Positions 59,190 to 64,000 of a DNA stretch of 64,000 nucleotides are shown here, one piece after another. Numbering within the stretch: the first letter of the stretch is position 1; each line of letters opens with the position of its first letter. The notes under the pieces were generated by a model. The model ran no database searches. It saw only the letters and a program-made list of their open reading frames with translations, and was not told where the DNA came from. The translations under genes were made by a program, and so were the position numbers. Where the stretch lies: assembly GCA_019973155.2 (NCBI GenBank), contig BPQB01000106.1, forward strand, positions 34,978-98,977. The letters are read 5' to 3'. This DNA comes from Phanerochaete sordida (taxonomy: Eukaryota; Basidiomycota; Agaricomycetes; Polyporales; Phanerochaetaceae).

Positions 59190-61247
59190 CTTTTGGACCC
59201 CTCACGCCAGTGCGCAGCGGGCCGGTAGTTGAGTACCGCGTCCAACATGCGCTAGCGCACGTACCCATGGCACTTCGGACATATATCCGGGATATGGCGT
59301 CCGCGGGCAATATGTATACTTCAACGCCCTATCAGCCCACCAGTCCGCACGACAAAGCGCGAAAACACGCACCTCCACTTGTTGTGCCACACCCCGCGCA
59401 CGTACTGGTAGCAGCAGTCCATCGAGACGGCCTCGAGCAGCCACCACCGCTTGTCGGCGACGAACTGGTCGTACAGCGGAGCGAACACCTCGCGCACCGC
59501 CGCCTCGTGCACCGCGTCCGTCAACGCGTCGCTTGCCCCGCTCGCCGCGTCCCCGATGCAGAACGCCCCGAGTAGCTGCTGCCCCGCGCCATGCACCGTG
59601 GCGCGCCCCGCGCCGCTCCCCGCGACGCCGAGCACGGGCTTGCGCGGGCTGCAGGTGGCGGGGCGGGCGGGCGGAGCGGGCGGCGTGATCGGGGGCCCGG
59701 GGCCCGCGAAAGTCGCGGCGGGGGCAACCGGACGCGCGCAGCACTGTCGAACGCGAGACCGCACTGCGCCTGCACGACGTGGCGCACCGTCCAGCGGAGC
59801 GAATTGTCCGCGAGACAGCGCTAGGCGCCGTTCCGCACGGTGCCACCGCCGACGTCTGCACTGTCGTCAGTGTACTCCGTGGACAAAGGAAAACGGCGCG
59901 CTCACCGCCATCGTAGCCTGCGAGCCAGACCTCGAGCACGTGCGTTCGCCCGATGCTGTTGCCCGGGGGTCATCGCGCGTCTGAATCGTCGTGGTGAACT
60001 TCGTGCGCTTCCACGGCTCCTCAGGCTGCTCGTGCGGCAGCGTCTTGCGCTTGAGGAGGGCCGTCCACACCCACTTCTCGCGTCCGCTGGGCGCAGGGTC
60101 GTGCTGAATTTTGCGTTGCTCCTCTTCTCAGCGGGGCCTCTTGCCCTCTTTGTCGAAGGAGACGTCGAACATCGCGGACATCGGCGTGTTGTTGTCCGGG
60201 ACCCCGGACACGTAGGGGACGATGAAGGCTGCGTTTAGTGTCAGGCAGTGGTACAGGCTTGGCCAGAACTTCCACGAGCGCCGCGCTGCGCTCAGCCGAA
60301 GGAACACGCGAACGCGGCGAAACTTCAGACCTCGTCGAGCGAGAGCGCGTGCCGGAACGTTTTGATCGTGGTGTTCATCGTCGTAAACGGTAGCATCTTG
60401 CTCCGGATGAGACCCGCGCTCGCAACGGTGTCCCACACGCACACGATCTCGACGAGCACGCTCTGGCAGAGCGTGAGCTTGAAGACCATGGCAAGCTCCC
60501 GGCCGTCCTTGTCGCAGTTTTTGCACAGGTTGTACGTGATCAGGAGCCGCTCGGGGTTGTCCGCGGGCAGCAAGGCAGTCTGCACCACGCTCAGCTACCT
60601 TCTTTCTACTCAAGTAGCAGACCAACGCACCTTGCGACAGCGCCTGCGCCGTGCACGCCCCGCGGGACTCCCGCGGGAGAAGCCTGCAGCGCGCTGTCAG
60701 CGGCTGTCCGACACAATCATGATCACGCCCGCGACGCACCAAATATACAGATCCTGTCCCTGGACGATATTTCTGCATGAGGGACGTATAGCCGCCGCGG
60801 AAGTGCGCGTCGAGGTACCTGGCGCGGGTGGGCGGTCAGCGGCGCGCGTGCACGCGGCGCAAGCAGAGAAGGCGCACCAGGCAATGGCCTCGTCGAGCAT
60901 CGTCGTGCCCTGCTGGAGGAGCGGCCGAGCGCGTCAGCGGCGCTCCTGCGAAGACGCGCTGCTTTGGCGTACCTGGTAGTAGCATAGCTGCTGGTCTGTG
61001 TCGTCTTTCTTGAGCAGCGAGTGGAATGTCGTGATACATGTATTCTGTGAGGCGTCGAGTGTCAGCTGGAGCTAGATACGCTTCCCCACATGAGAAAATG
61101 ACGCGTACCTTGCCGTCATACTGGTTTGACGTCCCGTCAAAACAGAGCACAAGCGTGCGCTGTTTGGCTAGCGCTGCGAGGGAGTCGACGCTCATGCTCG
61201 GCGGTACAGCCACAGGCTCGACGGCGCGGGCTAATGCGACGGCGGGT

Positions 61248-61278
<31 letters not shown>

Positions 61279-61348
61279 CTGCCTGCTTTGTATGGGTGGA
61301 CTCGGCGACAAAGGTCACATTGGCGGATGTCGAGGTCGAGGCGCTCAT
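59190..61348 (-). pseudogene. Decayed DUF2235 gene copy
   Basis: The copy starts MSASTSTSANVTFVAES, keeps LVLCFDGTSNQYDGK and the second exon, then shows multiple lesions against the intact gene at 37426. The GIGTYFQPG motif is deleted. One base is lost after YRPG (about 60755). The exon with the nucleophile keeps GFSRG but has indels right after it. A stop TGA replaces Trp in the RRWEEEQ region (60128-60130), and a TAG lies near 59821. The exon with NPERLLITYNLCKNCDKDG is still open. These changes rule out the full-length enzyme. Confidence 0.85.
61245..61279 (+). repeat. CGG trinucleotide repeat in the DUF2235 pseudogene
   Basis: About ten consecutive GGC/CGG units encode an alanine run on the minus strand (AVAAAAAAAAAAPAV). 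The intact gene has TSAAAPAVAIA at the same place, so the run expanded in the pseudogene copy. Confidence 0.75.
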
Positions 61349-61660
61349 CGTGCACAGGGTGCGCTGGCCTATCTGTATGCGCGGGCGGCGTGCAGGGTCG
61401 TGTGGCAATGGCGGATGCGTGCTTTGATGATACGTGCGCGAGGTCACAACCGGGCTCGAGAAGGCGGCGTCGGACGACGGGGTGGAGGTATGCCAGGGCG
61501 CGAGCCAGGTGAGCGTATGTAGCATCGCGGGCTTGGGCCAGAGGCTGTCCGACAGGGTTCACGCCCCCACAGCCAGCTGCTCGGTCCCATATTCGCACAT
61601 GGCCGCCGCCGCGCGTGATAGCAGGGCGCACAGGAACGATAGGCCTGCATCTGCAGAACT
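61349..61660 (-). promoter_or_regulatory. Duplicated 5' flank of the DUF2235 gene
   Basis: Read on the minus strand, this follows 37120-37425 closely (CCCTGCTATCACGCGCGGCG, GAACCCTGTCGGACAGCCT, CCGCCTTCTCGAGCC). The TATA element of the parent is changed to TACATA. Confidence 0.6.
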
Positions 61661-61839
61661 GGTGCGCGCGTGGAGGCGATGTCGATGGATCCGAGTGGCA
61701 TGGCTGTATGGACGCGTGGCATCCGGAGAAGAGCGCGCGAGTGACGCACCGCAGCGGTTCTCGCCGGTGCCCGAATTATGGCGCGTTCTGCGGAGTGTTT
61801 GATTCAGCGCAGCGGAGGAGACGGTCGAGCTGCCCAGAG

Positions 61840-62700
61840 TGAGCAAAGCGCGAAGGCCGGGTGAGTGATCCGAGTGCGCCGATCAAGATCTCACGATCGA
61901 CACTTCGTTCCCACGCTTTCACCTCTTCGGCGCGGTCGTTGACGCGGCCACCACTCTTCCCGCCTTCCAGCAGCCTCCCAGCATCCTATCCTCAATCTGC
62001 CCGCGCTGTTGGTGGCATCCCTTGCCCAGCAATATCGTATAGATACACGGTCCCGACCGTTGTCTCAGCAGCTTCCGTGAAGACGGACAGGCCCTCGACC
62101 ACGTCTCAAAACCCACGCCCGCGCCCTTCCTCCGCTAAACAATGCCCTTTGCCCTGAGCCGACGCGGCCACGTCTCCACATAATAACACTGCACTTCATG
62201 TTTTGACGCGAATAATTGTGCAAGATGGCGGCGCGCGGATAGGCGTGCACGACGCACAGGAAATTGCAGCAGTTGGACGACCGGTCGCGCGGAATGGGCT
62301 CTTTTAACGTCAGTATTCGGTGCTGTTTGCTCTCTCTTGAGCTCACATAGGCTGACGACGATCTAAAGCGCTACCAGAGTGAGGTACGCCTGTTCAACAT
62401 TGAAGAACAAATGCCGCGCCATAGCGGGCAGCTTCGTGATACGGACGCGCGAACGACATTGCGAAGCACCACTGCGGTCGTTGACGCACGAGACTCGAAG
62501 GCCTGGATGATGAGACGGAGTACCGCGCGGGAGGGTGGTGGTCTACTGTGTAGCCAGGATCTATTGCGAGGCCGTCGTTCTGCTGGTGCGTATGCTTTCC
62601 ATGCGACCGATCTTCTGTGCTCATTCTCACTCAGCCCCAGAACCGCCGCAGATGCCGCACGGCTACAGGAAAGGATGGGCTCCGCAAGCTCGGTCTCCGT
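61840..62700 (+). repeat. R-family copy 4, shortened
   Basis: The first block (CTCACGATCGACACTTCGTTCCCACGC from about 61890) is the inverse of 24351-24390. The tail module (LLVRMLSMRPIFCAHSH) is at about 62575-62630. The middle modules of copy 2 are missing, so this copy has an internal deletion. Confidence 0.5.
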
Positions 62701-62864
62701 CGCTGATTACCGTACAACTGGTCAGCTCTGGGCACGCCAGTTATCAGTCTTCCCAAGCGCGATATCCATCCTGAACCGACGCCCTACGCAAGTACCAAGG
62801 AACATGATATATCCGCATCCCTTCCCGTCCGCGCGGATACCTTTGCCTCAGACGGCCGACGTCC

Positions 62865-64000
62865 GTGCTGCTCTTTGCCTTGCCACACGACTCAGCGTCC
62901 CGGTTCGCTCAGACAGCGACGTCAAGTGATTCGTCAGACCTACTCACTGCGTCTATGCCGCGCTACCGCGGTCGCCGCCGCGACTTGTCCAGCCATGTCC
63001 TATTTCATTCCCTCCCCGGATCGCGCGCCGTCCTTGGGACGCATCGTCGGCCTCTCACGCTGCGTCCTCTTGATCCCGCTCCTCGACGAGTCTACTGCCA
63101 CCCCGTTGCGCGGCGCCATCGTCATACCCAGCCATCTATCCGCCACACTTTCTCTCCTTTCGCGCAGGATCCAAGGCCTCCCCCGATTCTCGCCAGAGCG
63201 ATTCACACTGGCGGAGCCCTTGCGCGTAGCCGGTATAGGACCTGAACGTGGCAGTGCTCGATAGAAAGGCTAGCGACGTCGTTCCCGAGCGCCAGCGGCT
63301 ACTTCAAACCCAGAAGATCACCTCTCCTCGTCTCGCGCTGGCGAAGACACGAACCTACTCATCTCCGCGACAGCTATTCCCCGCTGTTCCTTGCGTCGAG
63401 GGCAAATGCGACGGCGCCGTCGGGTCGCCCACATTACCAATACGTCGCCTAGCCCTACAGCCAGAATCGTCTCGCGACTGCCAGCAAATTGTCGCCTGGA
63501 TGCTACAGGTGCGCCTTCGATGCGCTCTCGGATGGCAGATATAGCTAACGATATGCAGGCCGAGCGATGATCTCAGCGAGACTTCAGTTTGAGGCATGTG
63601 AGGTGAGTTCAACATCTCAACGCCGTTCGAGTACGTTGTTAAGGCACTGCATACGCTAGGCCTTTGTCCGCGCGCTCATGAACGGCCTCGTGAAATCGAA
63701 GACGATATCCTTGCCGTCCTGCCCGGCGGCGCAGCGGAGCGTCCAAAGTTTTACCCTCTTCGCGGCGCGATTCGTTTCTCAGGGTCGACGGTCTATGCTC
63801 CTCTCAACAGTACGCTACAAGAGCTGTCGCGTACGAGGGCAAAGCTCCAGCTCGCGCTCGGCCATGTAGATTATGCCGCACGCGCGATGACGGTTGCGGG
63901 ATGGAGATTTGTGAGGAAAGACGTAGGCGGCCACGTCCTGTTCGTTGAACGCGGCTCATGCTACCGAGCAGGGCCTCGCCGTCTCCACACACCGGAACGC
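62865..64000 (+). CDS. Possible partial gene at the right edge
   Basis: A plus-strand frame from about 63680 stays open to the window end and reads protein-like (PGGAAERPKFYPLRGAI, VDYAARAMTVAGWRFVRKD). An earlier frame at 62995-63260 (GLSRCVLLIPLLDESTATPL) is also plausible. I cannot connect them with confidence and recognise no domain. The gene, if real, continues outside the window. Confidence 0.3.

Overview
The window looks like a nuclear segment of an Agaricomycete (mushroom-forming basidiomycete) genome. The genes I could assemble have short introns of about 45-60 nt with GTRNGT-type donors and CTRAY-type branch sites. The coding content is fungal: a MAP kinase kinase, an M3 oligopeptidase, F-box proteins, a DUF2235 protein, a Helitron, and a WD40 family whose N-terminal region I associate with Agaricomycetes. 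I saw no tRNA, rRNA or CRISPR.

The main theme is repeated duplication of a cassette. Four paralogues of one seven-exon WD40 gene lie at 506-3230 (-), 8396-11127 (-), 29450-32251 (-) and 49687-52464 (+); here they are called A, B, C and D. All four exon models close in frame (809, 810, 819 and 812 codons). A pairs with C and B with D by their N-terminal exons, while the propeller exon is alike in all four. Copies B, C and D are followed by a related 1-2 kb downstream block, and B and D then by an eroded gene-like family (called R). The cassette R-downstream-WD40 occurs at 4.2-11.6 kb and, inverted, at 58.3-49.1 kb. These two arms flank a 37-kb spacer. A third, looser cassette is at 22.4-32.3 kb.

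The spacer holds a Helitron (about 14.0-21.4 kb; fused Rep-helicase gene plus a divergently transcribed unknown gene) and the C cassette. It also holds a core block: F-box gene (-), DUF2235 gene (+), MAPKK (-), M3 peptidase (+) and a second F-box gene (+). The stretch from the DUF2235 promoter to the 3' end of the MAPKK has been copied in inverted orientation to 58.3-61.7 kb. That copy is decayed: the DUF2235 copy has deletions, a frameshift and stops, and only the MAPKK tail remains. Two solo LTRs with perfect 5-bp target duplications (6869-7307 and 22144-22401) and a hairpin-rich insertion (about 28350-28690) complete the mobile DNA.

The core genes suggest ordinary signalling (MAPKK) and peptide turnover (M3 peptidase). 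The WD40 family, the Helitron passenger gene and the cassette architecture are the accessory part. No computation was run: exon boundaries come from reading splice motifs and checking phase by hand, and similarity statements come from reading the copies against each other.
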